Assembly: GCA_944319885.1 (NCBI GenBank)
Contig: CALUFC010000001.1
Location: forward strand, 372,001-436,000
DNA: 64,000 bases
Source: an uncultured Coriobacteriaceae bacterium
GTDB lineage: Bacteria; Actinomycetota; Coriobacteriia; Coriobacteriales; Coriobacteriaceae
Direction: 5' to 3'
This document shows, piece after piece, positions 1 to 8,109 of this stretch. Made by a program: the position numbers and the translations under genes. The notes beneath the pieces are model-generated. The model saw nothing but the letters and a program-made list of their open reading frames with translations. It was not told the DNA's origin and ran no database searches. Position 1 is the first letter of the stretch; every line of letters begins with the position of its first letter.

Positions 1-2
1 GC

Positions 3-1082
3 ACCGAGGGGCTTCCCGCGCCTGAGACGCTTCACGACCTGCCGGCGTTTTCCGACATACGCATCGATGACGCACAGCGCGCCGCATTCGAGGAGGCACG
101 TGCTGCTTCCGAGGTGCCCGACGAGATGCATCTGGGTGTGGTCATTCGCCTCGATCGCGGTTTCCCGCTCGTGACGTGCGAGGACGCATGCTTTCGTGCC
201 GAGCACGGTGTGGCGTTTGCCAAGCAGAACAAGGAGAAAGACGAGGGGCTGCTCCCCGCCGTTGGCGATGCGGTGATGGTTCGCCGCGCACCCGGTCACG
301 GCATGGGCGTGATCGAGCGCGTGCTGCCGCGCCGCACCTCGTTCGAGCGGTGGCGCGGCAAAAACCGCGGGCAGCGCCAAGTGCTGTGCGCGAATCTCGA
401 CACTGTGCTCATCGTGGCAGCGCTGGGTGCCGGCGAGGTGCTGCTCGATCGCATCGCGCGCTCGCTCATCCTGGCGCGTGATTGCGGGGCGGAGCCGGCG
501 GTCATTCTCACCAAGGCAGACCGCTGTACGCATGAGGAACGCGAGGTCGAGCTGGGGCGTGTGCGTGAATTGGTTGGCCCTGACGTGCGCGTGGTGGTGA
601 CTTCGTCGGTTGATAAGGACGGTCTTGAGGCGGCGCGCGCCTGTGTACCAGCGCAAACCTGTGCGCTCATTTTGGGCGAGTCGGGCGTGGGGAAGTCAAC
701 CCTGCTCAACGCGCTATTGGGATACGATGCGCTGGCAACCGGTGCGGTGCGCGAGCGCGACGACATGGGGCGGCACACCACGGTTGCCCGCGTGATGGTC
801 AAATTGCCGGGCGAAGCCGGTGTGATCGCCGATGCGCCGGGACTGCGCAGCTTGCCCTTGGTGGGGCACGAACGCGGGCTGGCACGGACATTTTCCGAGA
901 TTGTCGAGGCGTCGCGGGGTTGCCGCTTCAATGATTGCTCGCATACGCATGAACCGGGCTGCGCGGTGCGCGAAGCGCTTGAGGCGGGCGAAATCAACGC
1001 GGTGCGGCTCGATGAGTTTTTGCTGCTCGCCCGCGAGATGCGCGTGAGCGCGCAGTCGCTCGATCCTGATATCCATATCTAG
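3..1082 (+). CDS. rsgA: Ribosome small-subunit-dependent GTPase A, 5' partial
   Basis: Circularly permuted GTPase that helps mature the 30S ribosomal subunit. Counting residues from a GTG at 114, the motifs run in the permuted order: G4 TKAD (133-136), G5-like SS (164-165), the P-loop GESGVGKST (188-196), GRHTT (219-223) and G3 DAPG (240-243). The C-terminal zinc site is C270, C275, H277, C283. An OB-fold stretch precedes the G domain. The frame stays open from the window edge through 37 further codons that read as plausible protein, so the true start is probably to the left of the window; the GTG at 114 is only a fallback. G3 is DAPG rather than the usual DTPG, which is tolerated in this family. 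Identification is secure; the N-terminus is not. Confidence 0.93.
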   Translation, partial: TEGLPAPETLHDLPAFSDIRIDDAQRAAFEEARAASEVPDEMHLGVVIRLDRGFPLVTCEDACFRAEHGVAFAKQNKEKDEGLLPAVGDAVMVRRAPGHGMGVIERVLPRRTSFERWRGKNRGQRQVLCANLDTVLIVAALGAGEVLLDRIARSLILARDCGAEPAVILTKADRCTHEEREVELGRVRELVGPDVRVVVTSSVDKDGLEAARACVPAQTCALILGESGVGKSTLLNALLGYDALATGAVRERDDMGRHTTVARVMVKLPGEAGVIADAPGLRSLPLVGHERGLARTFSEIVEASRGCRFNDCSHTHEPGCAVREALEAGEINAVRLDEFLLLAREMRVSAQSLDPDIHI

Positions 1083-1235
1083 CGTCGATGCGCCTTGGGC
1101 GTCACGCTGCCGGCGCGATGCGGTGGCATAGTCTGGCGTGCTGGTTACTACCTCTTGTGAAGGGTACACCTGCGACCTGCTGGTTCTTTCCGCTCTAACG
1201 GCAAACAAACAAGATGCAACGCATATCTAACACGC

Positions 1236-1264
1236 TTGTGAGACGCGTGGACGCGTCCTGTAAG
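1236..1264 (+). promoter_or_regulatory. Candidate promoter of the Tad pilus operon with an inverted repeat in its spacer
   Basis: TTGTGA at 1236-1241 and TGTAAG at 1259-1264 are 17 bp apart and lie about 110 bp upstream of cpaB. A perfect 7-bp inverted repeat, GACGCGT-GG-ACGCGTC (1242-1257), fills the spacer, where a repressor could block polymerase. The -10 is only moderately like the consensus, so this is a prediction from sequence alone. Confidence 0.4.
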
Positions 1265-1373
1265 GTGCGTGTTCACTTTCTCACTTTCCTCGGCTGAGGG
1301 CGCGTTGGTGCTTCGACAATGGTCGCAGGGAGCACGTTCCGCGTTGCTGCGAAGCATGTTGGGAGGGCGGCGC

Positions 1374-2180
1374 ATGAAACGAACATCGAGATTGCTGCTG
1401 AGCGCCGGCACCGGTCTCATGGCTGCTGCGTTGGCATGGGGATATGGTTCCCTGATTCGCGCGGAGGCGGAGCAAGCGCAGCGGGAGGTGCTTGCCGCCT
1501 ATGGCGGCGATCTCGTTGTCGCATGCGTTGCCTCGCGTGATATCGAGCCGGGTGAGGTGCTCGATGAGGCCAACGTTCAAGAGGAGGAGTGGGTTGCTAG
1601 CCTGCTGCCCAAAGATGCGGCAACGTCGCTTGAAGAGGTTGTTGGCGAACGCGCCACATCGAGCATTCCCGCCCGCGCGGTGCTCAATCCGGTCTATTTC
1701 AAGCAAGACGACCGCGCCATCGAGGTTCCCGAGGGCATGGTCGCCGTCTCGGTTCCTTCCGACGACGAGCGTTCGGTGGGCGGTGCGGTAACGCCGGGAG
1801 ATCAGGTAGACGTGTATGTTTCGAATGCCGGTGTCGCCGATTTGCTGTGCCGGGCGCAGGTGATCGATACCAGCGCGCGTGCCGAGGAGGCAGATGGTGC
1901 CTCGATTGCCTGGGTGACGCTGGCAGTCGAACCGGAGCGCGTTGCAGAGGTGCTCGCCGCGACGGCCCAAGGGACGATCAGCCTCGTATTGCCCGGTGCG
2001 CTCGATGAGGGCGAGAAGCCGACGGGTGATGAGGCAGCAGCAGATGCCGAGGAGGCTGCGGGCGCTGGGGAAACAGCTGGTGGGCCTGATGGGGCGGATG
2101 CCAGCCCGGATGAGAGCGGTGCGCCGGCTGATGCCGCGGCTGCCGTCGAGGGGGCGGCGGCAACGGAGCAGGCGGGATAG
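1374..2180 (+). CDS. cpaB: Flp pilus assembly protein CpaB/RcpC
   Basis: Membrane-anchored assembly protein of the Tad (type IVc) pilus, proposed in this family to contact cell-wall material or the secretin or its equivalent. Start chosen at ATG 1374, which has GGGAGGG 7 bp upstream; the frame is open 35 codons further up but that stretch is not protein-like. The 268-residue product has one N-terminal membrane helix (about 7-24), a SAF domain with the ASRDIEPGEVL motif (about 48-105), then an RcpC-like region with the VTPGDQVDVYV motif. Residues from about 200 on are an acidic Ala/Glu/Gly-rich low-complexity tail of about 65 residues, which is unusual and probably disordered. First gene of the pilus operon. 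Confidence 0.88.
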   Translation: MKRTSRLLLSAGTGLMAAALAWGYGSLIRAEAEQAQREVLAAYGGDLVVACVASRDIEPGEVLDEANVQEEEWVASLLPKDAATSLEEVVGERATSSIPARAVLNPVYFKQDDRAIEVPEGMVAVSVPSDDERSVGGAVTPGDQVDVYVSNAGVADLLCRAQVIDTSARAEEADGASIAWVTLAVEPERVAEVLAATAQGTISLVLPGALDEGEKPTGDEAAADAEEAAGAGETAGGPDGADASPDESGAPADAAAAVEGAAATEQAG

Positions 2181-2206
2181 CCCGCAGACAGGGAACGGAG
2201 CAGACC

Positions 2207-3676
2207 ATGTCATCCACGCTTTGGTTTATACGGTGCTCGCAGGGACACTATGCTGCGCTGCAGGCGGAAGTTGAGGCGAGAGACGCTCACGCGCGGCTGC
2301 TGCGGCTGTGCAACGATGACGTGCTCATCCATATGGCGGGGGAGCTATCGCGGACAACGGAGGCGTTTGCTGCGTGTTTGCACGAAGACGCGGGCGAGAA
2401 TCTGGAGGAGCTCGTTGCGGGGCTTGCCCGCGCAGGGGCGTTCGAGCAAATCATATGCTTCGTTTCAAATCTCGATACCGAGCATATCGGGCGGCTCTTT
2501 CAATCTGGTGCCACCGAGGTCATCGCAACGAGCGGCGCCGAAGCGCCGCGGGTGCACGCGCAGGGGCGGCGCGTGGAGAGGACTTCCCAAGCGGATGCCA
2601 TGCAATGCAGCGACGTGCAAGATGACCCGGCATATGGAGGCGGGCGCTGCGATGCAAGCGCGGCGCCGGCCTCGAAACCAGCGGAGCGCGAGACGGTGGC
2701 GCACGCGCAGCCACCTGCTGCGACGGACGACCTCGACGAACCCGAGGCATATGGGGTGCGTGCGCGCGAGCGAGGCCGCGATTGGCAGGAACGCGCCGCC
2801 AGTGCATCTCCGAAGGAACCGCCTGCGAAGCGCCGTGCCCCTGTCGTAGTGGCAGTTGCGGGTTCGGGTGGGAGCGGAAAAACCACGGTGCTCGCCGCAC
2901 TTGCTGTTTGCGCCGCCCACGCGGGTCTGCGTACGGCGCTTATCGATCTCGACCTCATGTTTGGAGACGCCTGTTTGCTGCTGGGGTCGGAGGAGCCCGG
3001 AGATATCGGCGCGCTCATTGAACCAGCTCAGCACGGTGCATTGAGTGAGGACGATGTGGTGAGGGCATCGGCGCGCGTAGCGCCGGGTCTCACGGTGTGG
3101 GGGCCCATGGCGGCGCCCGAACGTGCGGAGCTCGCCACGCCGGGGGTCGAGCGCCTGATCGAGGTGCTGCGGCGGGAATCCGACATCATATTCGTCGACA
3201 CCTCCACCCATTGGAGCGATGCCGTTGCGTCAACCGTTTCCGCCTGCGACCGCTGTCTCGTTGTGGGCAATCATGCGGCGTCGTCCATTCCGTCTACGAA
3301 GCGTGTGATCGAGCTTGTGCAGCGCATGGGTGTTGCGCGCACGCGCATGGTGGGCGTGCTCAATCGGTTTGGTGCCGAGGGCTGCGATGAGGAGTATGCG
3401 CTGCGGTTCGAGATGTCCTGCGCGCTGAGCGCCAGGGTGCACATTGCCGAGGGCGGACGCGAGTTGAACGACCTTGCCGCCTTCGGACAGCTTTCCCAAG
3501 CGCTTGAGCGCCAGACACCCTTTGCGCGCAGCATGAGCGACTATGCGATGCGCCTGTTCAAGGAGCTCGGTTGTCCGGTGGTCGACGACGTCGCATCGTC
3601 TCATGCCGCCAAGAAGCCGGCGCCTCGCCGCCGGTTGCGGTTGCCATGGGATAAGCAAGCGGGTGATGCAGCATGA
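2207..3676 (+). CDS. tadZ: Pilus assembly ATPase-like protein TadZ/CpaE
   Basis: MinD/ParA-superfamily protein that places the Tad machinery at its assembly site in related systems. 489 residues. The N-terminal ~110 residues look like a degenerate receiver domain; about 90 low-complexity charged residues follow. The MinD-like domain starts near residue 212 with the deviant Walker A GSGGSGKTT (about 219-227), then LIDLDLMFGD. The signature lysine of a deviant Walker A is replaced by Gly at the second position, as in many TadZ proteins, so ATP turnover may be weak. The start has only a weak upstream purine run. The stop overlaps the tadA start (ATGA at 3673-3676), showing translational coupling. 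Confidence 0.88.
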   Translation: MSSTLWFIRCSQGHYAALQAEVEARDAHARLLRLCNDDVLIHMAGELSRTTEAFAACLHEDAGENLEELVAGLARAGAFEQIICFVSNLDTEHIGRLFQSGATEVIATSGAEAPRVHAQGRRVERTSQADAMQCSDVQDDPAYGGGRCDASAAPASKPAERETVAHAQPPAATDDLDEPEAYGVRARERGRDWQERAASASPKEPPAKRRAPVVVAVAGSGGSGKTTVLAALAVCAAHAGLRTALIDLDLMFGDACLLLGSEEPGDIGALIEPAQHGALSEDDVVRASARVAPGLTVWGPMAAPERAELATPGVERLIEVLRRESDIIFVDTSTHWSDAVASTVSACDRCLVVGNHAASSIPSTKRVIELVQRMGVARTRMVGVLNRFGAEGCDEEYALRFEMSCALSARVHIAEGGRELNDLAAFGQLSQALERQTPFARSMSDYAMRLFKELGCPVVDDVASSHAAKKPAPRRRLRLPWDKQAGDAA

Positions 3677-4998
3677 GCGTGCTGGAACGCGCCGAGCGGG
3701 CAACAAGGTCGATGCCGCGCCGCGGCCGGTCGACGAGCTTGCGCGAGGTTGCCCGGGCGGTCAAGCGCGATGCGATGGATCGCATCGGCTATGACGAGAT
3801 GGCGCGCATCGCCGATGCGGACGATCTCGAGCAGGCACGTGACGAGCTACGCGTCGCCGTCGAAGCGGTGTTGAATGCCGATGACGGCATCTCGATGGAA
3901 GCGGTGGATCGCAGCGAGCTCATCGAGAACGTAATCGATGACGTGGTGGGCCTGGGGCCGCTGCAGGCGCTGCTCGAGGACGATTCGGTGACGGAGATCA
4001 TGGTCAACGGTTGCAGTTCGACCTATTTCGAGCGCGGCGGCGTGCTCTATCCGCTTGAGCGCGTGTTCGAGGACGACGAGCAGATCAAGATTCTCATCGA
4101 TCGCATCATCTCGCCGCTGGGACGGCGTATCGATGAGCGGAGTCCCATCGTAAACGCTCGCCTCAAGCAGGGGTATCGCGTGAACGCTGTTATCCCGCCG
4201 GTGGCAATCGACGGGCCGCTGCTCACGATCCGCAAGTTTTCCGATCGCATCTCGACATTGCGCGAGCTCGTGCATTTGGGATCGCTGCCCGCATGGTACG
4301 CCGAGCTGTTGTCGTGTGCGGTTTCGCTGCGGCAGGATTTGGCGGTGGCGGGCGGCACCGGCTCGGGCAAAACGACGCTGCTCAATGCGCTGTCCTGCGA
4401 GATTCCCGTTGAGGAGCGCATTGTGACCATCGAGGATTCTGCCGAGCTCAAGTTCGGCCGCCATCCGCATGTGGTGCGGCTTGAGGCGCGCGAGGCGTCG
4501 ATTGAGGGCGAGGGCGCGGTGACCATCCGCGATCTGGTAACCAACGCGCTCCGCATGCGCCCCGATCGTATCGTGGTGGGCGAGGTGCGCGGTGCCGAGT
4601 GCATCGACATGCTGCAGGCCATGAATACCGGCCACGACGGGTCGCTCACCACGTTGCACGCGGGAACCGAAGAGGAGGCGATCGTACGCCTCACGCTGCT
4701 CGCCCGCTACGGTATCAACCTGCCTTCCGAGCTCATCGAAGAGCAGATCGCCATGGCGCTCGATGGCATCGTCATGTCCGAGCGTCATGCGGATGGCAGG
4801 CGGTTCGTGACGTCGTATGCTGGCGTGTCGCGAAGCGAGCGGGGCGGTGTGCACCTAACCCGCTATGTGACATTTGATCGCGCCGAGCGCACCTGGATAC
4901 TCGAGCAAGAGCCGCCGTTTATCGAGGAGGCGTTGCGCGCAGGCACGCTCACACAGAAGGAGGTGGCGCAATGGCGCAGCTCATGCCCATCCTCGTAG
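3673..4998 (+). CDS. tadA: Tad pilus secretion ATPase TadA/CpaF
   Basis: Hexameric ATPase of the VirB11/PilB superfamily that powers pilin assembly at the inner face of the membrane. 441 residues. Visible motifs: Walker A GGTGSGKTT (about 227-235), the Asp box VTIEDSAELK, the Walker B region RIVVGEVRG (about 298-306) and the His box SLTTLHAG. The N-terminal ~90 residues form the usual helical domain. It begins inside the tadZ stop codon and ends 28 bp inside tadB, so four consecutive genes here are translationally coupled. Length and motif order are normal for the family. Confidence 0.95.
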   Translation: MSVLERAERATRSMPRRGRSTSLREVARAVKRDAMDRIGYDEMARIADADDLEQARDELRVAVEAVLNADDGISMEAVDRSELIENVIDDVVGLGPLQALLEDDSVTEIMVNGCSSTYFERGGVLYPLERVFEDDEQIKILIDRIISPLGRRIDERSPIVNARLKQGYRVNAVIPPVAIDGPLLTIRKFSDRISTLRELVHLGSLPAWYAELLSCAVSLRQDLAVAGGTGSGKTTLLNALSCEIPVEERIVTIEDSAELKFGRHPHVVRLEAREASIEGEGAVTIRDLVTNALRMRPDRIVVGEVRGAECIDMLQAMNTGHDGSLTTLHAGTEEEAIVRLTLLARYGINLPSELIEEQIAMALDGIVMSERHADGRRFVTSYAGVSRSERGGVHLTRYVTFDRAERTWILEQEPPFIEEALRAGTLTQKEVAQWRSSCPSS

Positions 4999-5906
4999 GA
5001 GCCTGTACGTTCCTTGCATGCTGGGAAGCGCTTTGGTGTACGCAGCACCAGGCGGTGCCAGCGGTCGCGTCGGCGCATAGCCCGGCAGCGTGGGCGCAGG
5101 GGGCGCTCTCCGGTGTGGGCGCATTCGTGCTGCGACACGTGCCCGCTTCGAAGCTGCTTGGACGCTATGCACAGGAGTTTGCGGGCATGCTGCGCCTGCG
5201 CCGAGAGGTGGGCGGGAGCGAGGCGCAGCTCGGTTTGCTGATCGTAGCGTCTGGCGCATGCGCGGCTGCCGTGGCTTTTGTGGTCATGTCGCCCGTGGGG
5301 GCGATCGTGGGACTCGCCATGCCCACCGCGGTATGTGCGGGACGCATCTCGCGCGCGCGGCGAGAGCGGCAGCGGGCGCTCGAGACGGCCATGCCGGAGG
5401 CGTTCGGTGCGCTGGCGATCTCGCTGGGATCAGGGCATTCGCTTGCGCAGGCGCTGCGGTTTGTGGGCAATCATGCGCAAGAGCCGGTGAAAACGGAGTT
5501 CATAAAGGTGTCGTGCTCCATTGCGTGCGGCATGTCGGCGGCGGAAGCGCTCGACAGCATGATCGAGCGCCTCAAAGCACCGGGACTCGATCTCGTGGCA
5601 CTTGCCCTCAAGGTTTCCCAGCGCACCGGAGCGCCGCTCAAGGACATGCTGGGTGAGGCGTCGCGCATGGTGGGCGAGCGCATCGAGCTCGAGCGCCGCC
5701 TCGAGGTGAAGACCGCGCAGGCGCGCATGTCGGCTCGGATGGTTGCGCTCATGCCCGTTGCCATGATTGGCGTTCTCACGCTCATCTCGTCCGATTTTCG
5801 CGTTGGTCTCGCCTCGCCAACGGGCACCGTTTCGGTGGCTATTGCGCTTGTGCTCAACCTTATGGCGTGGGTGGCGATTCGAAGGATCATGGGGGTGAGG
5901 CTGTAA
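4971..5906 (+). CDS. tadB: Tad pilus inner-membrane platform protein TadB
   Basis: One of the paired polytopic platform proteins of the T2SS F family that couple TadA to the growing pilus. 311 residues: an N-terminal membrane anchor (about 3-17), two central helices (about 87-123), the T2SSF domain (about 135-260, including AMPEAFGALAISLGSGHSL) and two C-terminal helices. Start taken at ATG 4971 inside tadA because the hydrophobic N-terminus begins there and AGGAGG lies just upstream at 4960-4965. The stop codon TAA shares its last base with the tadC ATG. Confidence 0.9.
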   Translation: MAQLMPILVGACTFLACWEALWCTQHQAVPAVASAHSPAAWAQGALSGVGAFVLRHVPASKLLGRYAQEFAGMLRLRREVGGSEAQLGLLIVASGACAAAVAFVVMSPVGAIVGLAMPTAVCAGRISRARRERQRALETAMPEAFGALAISLGSGHSLAQALRFVGNHAQEPVKTEFIKVSCSIACGMSAAEALDSMIERLKAPGLDLVALALKVSQRTGAPLKDMLGEASRMVGERIELERRLEVKTAQARMSARMVALMPVAMIGVLTLISSDFRVGLASPTGTVSVAIALVLNLMAWVAIRRIMGVRL

Positions 5907-6556
5907 TGGCAGATTCAAAGTCGGCGTTGTTACTGACTGGTGCATGCTGTGCGGCGTTGTGTGCCTGGATGGCAACCTCGTGGGAGCCGTGGGAGCGTGC
6001 GTGGCTCGCGCGTGAGGTGCGCTCACTTCTTCGGCGGTTGCTGCGCGCGTGCGACCCCATCATACGGAAGGTGCAAAAGCGGATGGCCTCCCAGAGCTCG
6101 AACCATGTTGCCCACGTGTCGCTCGGTGAGGTGTCCGAGATGATCGACGTGGTGCGGCTTGGTCTCACAGCAGGGCTCTCATTCGATGCTGCACTTGCCA
6201 TGTACTGCTCATTCCGCACCTCGCGGCTCTCGAAGCTTCTGGGTGAGGCGGCGCTTGCGTGGCGCATTGGTGCTGCGACGCGTGGGGAGGCGCTGGGCGG
6301 GGTGGCGCGCGCGACGGGCGTTCGCCCGCTCGAATCGTTTGGCATTGCCGTGGCACAGGCGCTTGCCTTGGGCGCTCCGTTGGCGGAGACCCTGCAGGGG
6401 CAGGCGCGCGAGATTCGCGCTGCGCACCGAGCGGCTGTCGAACGCGAAATCGAACGTGCGCCGGTTAAGTTGCTCGTGCCGGTGGGAACGCTCATCTTGC
6501 CGGCGTTGCTGCTGTCCATAATGGGCCCGCTGCTTGCAGCAAGCGGGATGGTGTGA
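5906..6556 (+). CDS. tadC: Tad pilus inner-membrane platform protein TadC
   Basis: Second T2SS F-family platform protein, the usual partner of TadB. 216 residues from ATG 5906, which overlaps the tadB stop (TAATG). The T2SSF domain spans about 75-190, beginning SEMIDVVRLGLTAGLSF, and a strongly hydrophobic helix closes the protein (LLVPVGTLILPALLLSIMG). TadC proteins are often near 300 residues, so this one is short, with a reduced N-terminal membrane region. A GAGGAGG site after it serves the next gene. Confidence 0.87.
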   Translation: MADSKSALLLTGACCAALCAWMATSWEPWERAWLAREVRSLLRRLLRACDPIIRKVQKRMASQSSNHVAHVSLGEVSEMIDVVRLGLTAGLSFDAALAMYCSFRTSRLSKLLGEAALAWRIGAATRGEALGGVARATGVRPLESFGIAVAQALALGAPLAETLQGQAREIRAAHRAAVEREIERAPVKLLVPVGTLILPALLLSIMGPLLAASGMV

Positions 6557-6568
6557 GGAGGTTTATCC

Positions 6569-6793
6569 ATGAAGGACATGCGAATTACCTGCAGCGATGT
6601 TGCGCGCCGGATTGATAGGATGAGGCGGTTGGTACTGGCGCCCCTCGCGCGCGAGCAGCGGGCGCAGGGTACAACGGAGTATGCCATCTTGGTGGGCGTC
6701 TTGGTCGTTATCGCGATCTTGGCGATCATCGCGTTTCGCGATCGTGTGAGCGAGCTGTGGGAGGCCATCTCAAGCGGCATCAACAGCTTGTGA
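6569..6793 (+). CDS. flp: Flp-family type IVb pilin
   Basis: Small pilin subunit and probable main fibre component of the Tad pilus. 74 residues from ATG 6569, with GAGGAGG 9 bp upstream. The processing region is RAQGTTEYAILVG: the prepilin peptidase would cut in or after the short basic leader, leaving the Glu-Tyr pair typical of Flp pilins, followed by an unbroken hydrophobic helix and a short polar tail. The basic leader of ~30 residues is longer than usual. No TadV-like prepilin peptidase is in the window, so the enzyme must be encoded elsewhere. The stop overlaps the next start (TGATG). Confidence 0.9.
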   Translation: MKDMRITCSDVARRIDRMRRLVLAPLAREQRAQGTTEYAILVGVLVVIAILAIIAFRDRVSELWEAISSGINSL

Positions 6794-7401
6794 TGCGGAG
6801 GCGCACGACGAGAGGACTGCGTCGCGCTGCTGTTGCGCTTATGGTTGCCGTGGTGCTCGCGTTGACCGCGCTGTTTGCGGTCAACGCGCGTGCGCCCGAT
6901 ACGCATCGCGAACAGCCCGCCGCATCGCAGGGCGCGGAGGATGCAGCGGGCATCGACGGGCTCGAGGTATTCGACCGTGCCGCGCCGTCCTCAGCAGCGA
7001 CGTTTCTCGACGATCTCGAGCGCGCATCGCTCGAGCAGCGCGATGCGTCTGCGAAGGAGCAGGGCCGCGAGGGGGCATCGTCGGAAGATGCGGCGGAAGC
7101 AGGCGCTTCGGCGGGCGATGTGCCGGCGAGCACACTCGATGCGGCGTCCGCTCAGGGCGCTGTGGCGGTTGCCTGGACCACGCACGAGACGCTTCCTCAG
7201 GCGGCCGCCGCGCTGCTCGAAGCATATCGTGACACGGGCGGCTCCCGGCTTATGACCAGCGGGTACCTGGATGTGAGGGGCATGGTATGGGGCATGGTGG
7301 CAACCGGCGATGCGGGCTGGGTGGACATCGCGTTCGTGTATGCAGGGGAATCGGACAACGTGGCGACCGTGCGCGTGGCGCGGCTGCGTCCGCCGGCATG
7401 A
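6793..7401 (+). CDS. Unknown membrane-anchored protein of the Tad operon
   Basis: I do not recognise the family. 202 residues from ATG 6793, which overlaps the flp stop codon and so is coupled to it. There is a basic N-terminus, one membrane helix (about 12-29), a long acidic Ala/Glu/Ser-rich linker (about 35-115) and a compact C-terminal domain of about 80 residues ending in GYLDVRGMVWGMVATGDAGWVDI-type beta-rich sequence. Topology predicts an extracytoplasmic C-terminus. Its position between two pilins suggests a role in pilus assembly or at the pilus base, but that is inference from context only. Confidence 0.75.
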   Translation: MRRRTTRGLRRAAVALMVAVVLALTALFAVNARAPDTHREQPAASQGAEDAAGIDGLEVFDRAAPSSAATFLDDLERASLEQRDASAKEQGREGASSEDAAEAGASAGDVPASTLDAASAQGAVAVAWTTHETLPQAAAALLEAYRDTGGSRLMTSGYLDVRGMVWGMVATGDAGWVDIAFVYAGESDNVATVRVARLRPPA

Positions 7402-7622
7402 GGTTAGGCGGGAGGAAACCATATGGACGAGCGCTTTGCTGCGAGGAGCGCGCCCAGGGAACCGTTGAGTATGCCGTGGTCACCTCGGTGTTTGTTGTCG
7501 TTGTGGTCGCGTTGGCGCTGCTGGTGCGCGCGGGTCAGGAGGGTGTGCTGCTCTCGCTTGTCGAGGGAGCGGCCTCGCACGTGTTTTCCGCCGCCGGCGC
7601 TGTCGACATCGCACTGTATTAA
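7398..7622 (+). CDS. Second Flp/TadE-like pilin, start doubtful
   Basis: 74 residues if read from ATG 7398, which overlaps the previous stop (ATGA). The core ERAQGTVEYAVV followed by a ~20-residue hydrophobic helix matches the first Flp pilin, so the C-terminal 58 residues are certainly coding. The start is odd: the only strong ribosome site, GGGAGG at 7409-7414, sits before an ATG at 7423 that is in a different frame and would read MDERFAA. One added base near 7440 would join MDERFAA directly to the conserved EERAQGTVEY. Either the gene now uses the weak 7398 start or this copy has a one-base deletion. Confidence 0.65.
   Translation: MRLGGRKPYGRALCCEERAQGTVEYAVVTSVFVVVVVALALLVRAGQEGVLLSLVEGAASHVFSAAGAVDIALY
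7409..7425 (+). promoter_or_regulatory. Strong ribosome site leading to an out-of-frame ATG
   Basis: GGGAGG at 7409-7414 followed 8 bp later by ATG 7423. This is the best initiation signal for the second pilin, but its frame is not the frame of the conserved pilin core (which continues from 7398). It is the main evidence for a start-proximal frameshift. Confidence 0.55.
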
Positions 7623-7635
7623 GGCGCTGTCCCTG

Positions 7636-8109
7636 GTGCGCGCGGAGCGCCGCGCGCAGGCGACGGTTGAGGCGGCGTTGCTGCTTCCCAGCTTTCTCAC
7701 AGTGCTGTTGCTCGCACTGCAGCCGATGTGTCTGCTCTACACGCGTTCGGTCATGGAGTCTGCGGCCGCAGAGACCGCGCGCCTCATGATTACCACCTCG
7801 ACGCCGGAGGCCGATGGATATCGCTCCTTCGCCCAGCGCCGTCTGGCTGCCGTGCCCGATCTCGATATATTCCACGCGGGCGGCCCCTTGTCGTGGGATA
7901 TCGAGACGGTGGCGTCGTCGAGGGGGGATGCGGTGCGCGTGTCGATCGAGGGCACGGTTTCGCCGCTGCCCGTGCTGGGGGTGTTCGTGGGGATATGGGG
8001 CGAGCGGAACGCATCTGGTGATGTGGTGCTGCGCGCCGAGGCGTCTTACGCCGGGAGGCCAGATTGGTTGGAGGGTGACTATGCGTCGTGGATTTCGGCA
8101 TGGGGTTGA
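7636..8109 (+). CDS. tadE: TadE-like pseudopilin
   Basis: Minor pseudopilin of the Tad system. 157 residues from a GTG at 7636. The start is chosen because it places the signature RAQATVEAALLLPSFL directly after a short basic leader, as in TadE proteins; the prepilin peptidase recognises that region. The conserved Glu of the processing site is present. After the hydrophobic helix (about 12-33) the rest is an extracytoplasmic beta-rich domain. The ribosome site is weak (AAGG at 7621-7624). The frame runs further upstream through the preceding pilin gene, but that part is out of register with any recognisable protein. It overlaps the next gene by 29 bp. Confidence 0.8.
   Translation: MRAERRAQATVEAALLLPSFLTVLLLALQPMCLLYTRSVMESAAAETARLMITTSTPEADGYRSFAQRRLAAVPDLDIFHAGGPLSWDIETVASSRGDAVRVSIEGTVSPLPVLGVFVGIWGERNASGDVVLRAEASYAGRPDWLEGDYASWISAWG

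Noticed and set aside
7423-7635. N-terminal 71-codon extension of the TadE-like gene starting at ATG 7423
   Set aside because: It runs out of frame through the second pilin and its sequence (Arg/Cys/Trp-rich) is not protein-like; the TadE signature starts just after GTG 7636.
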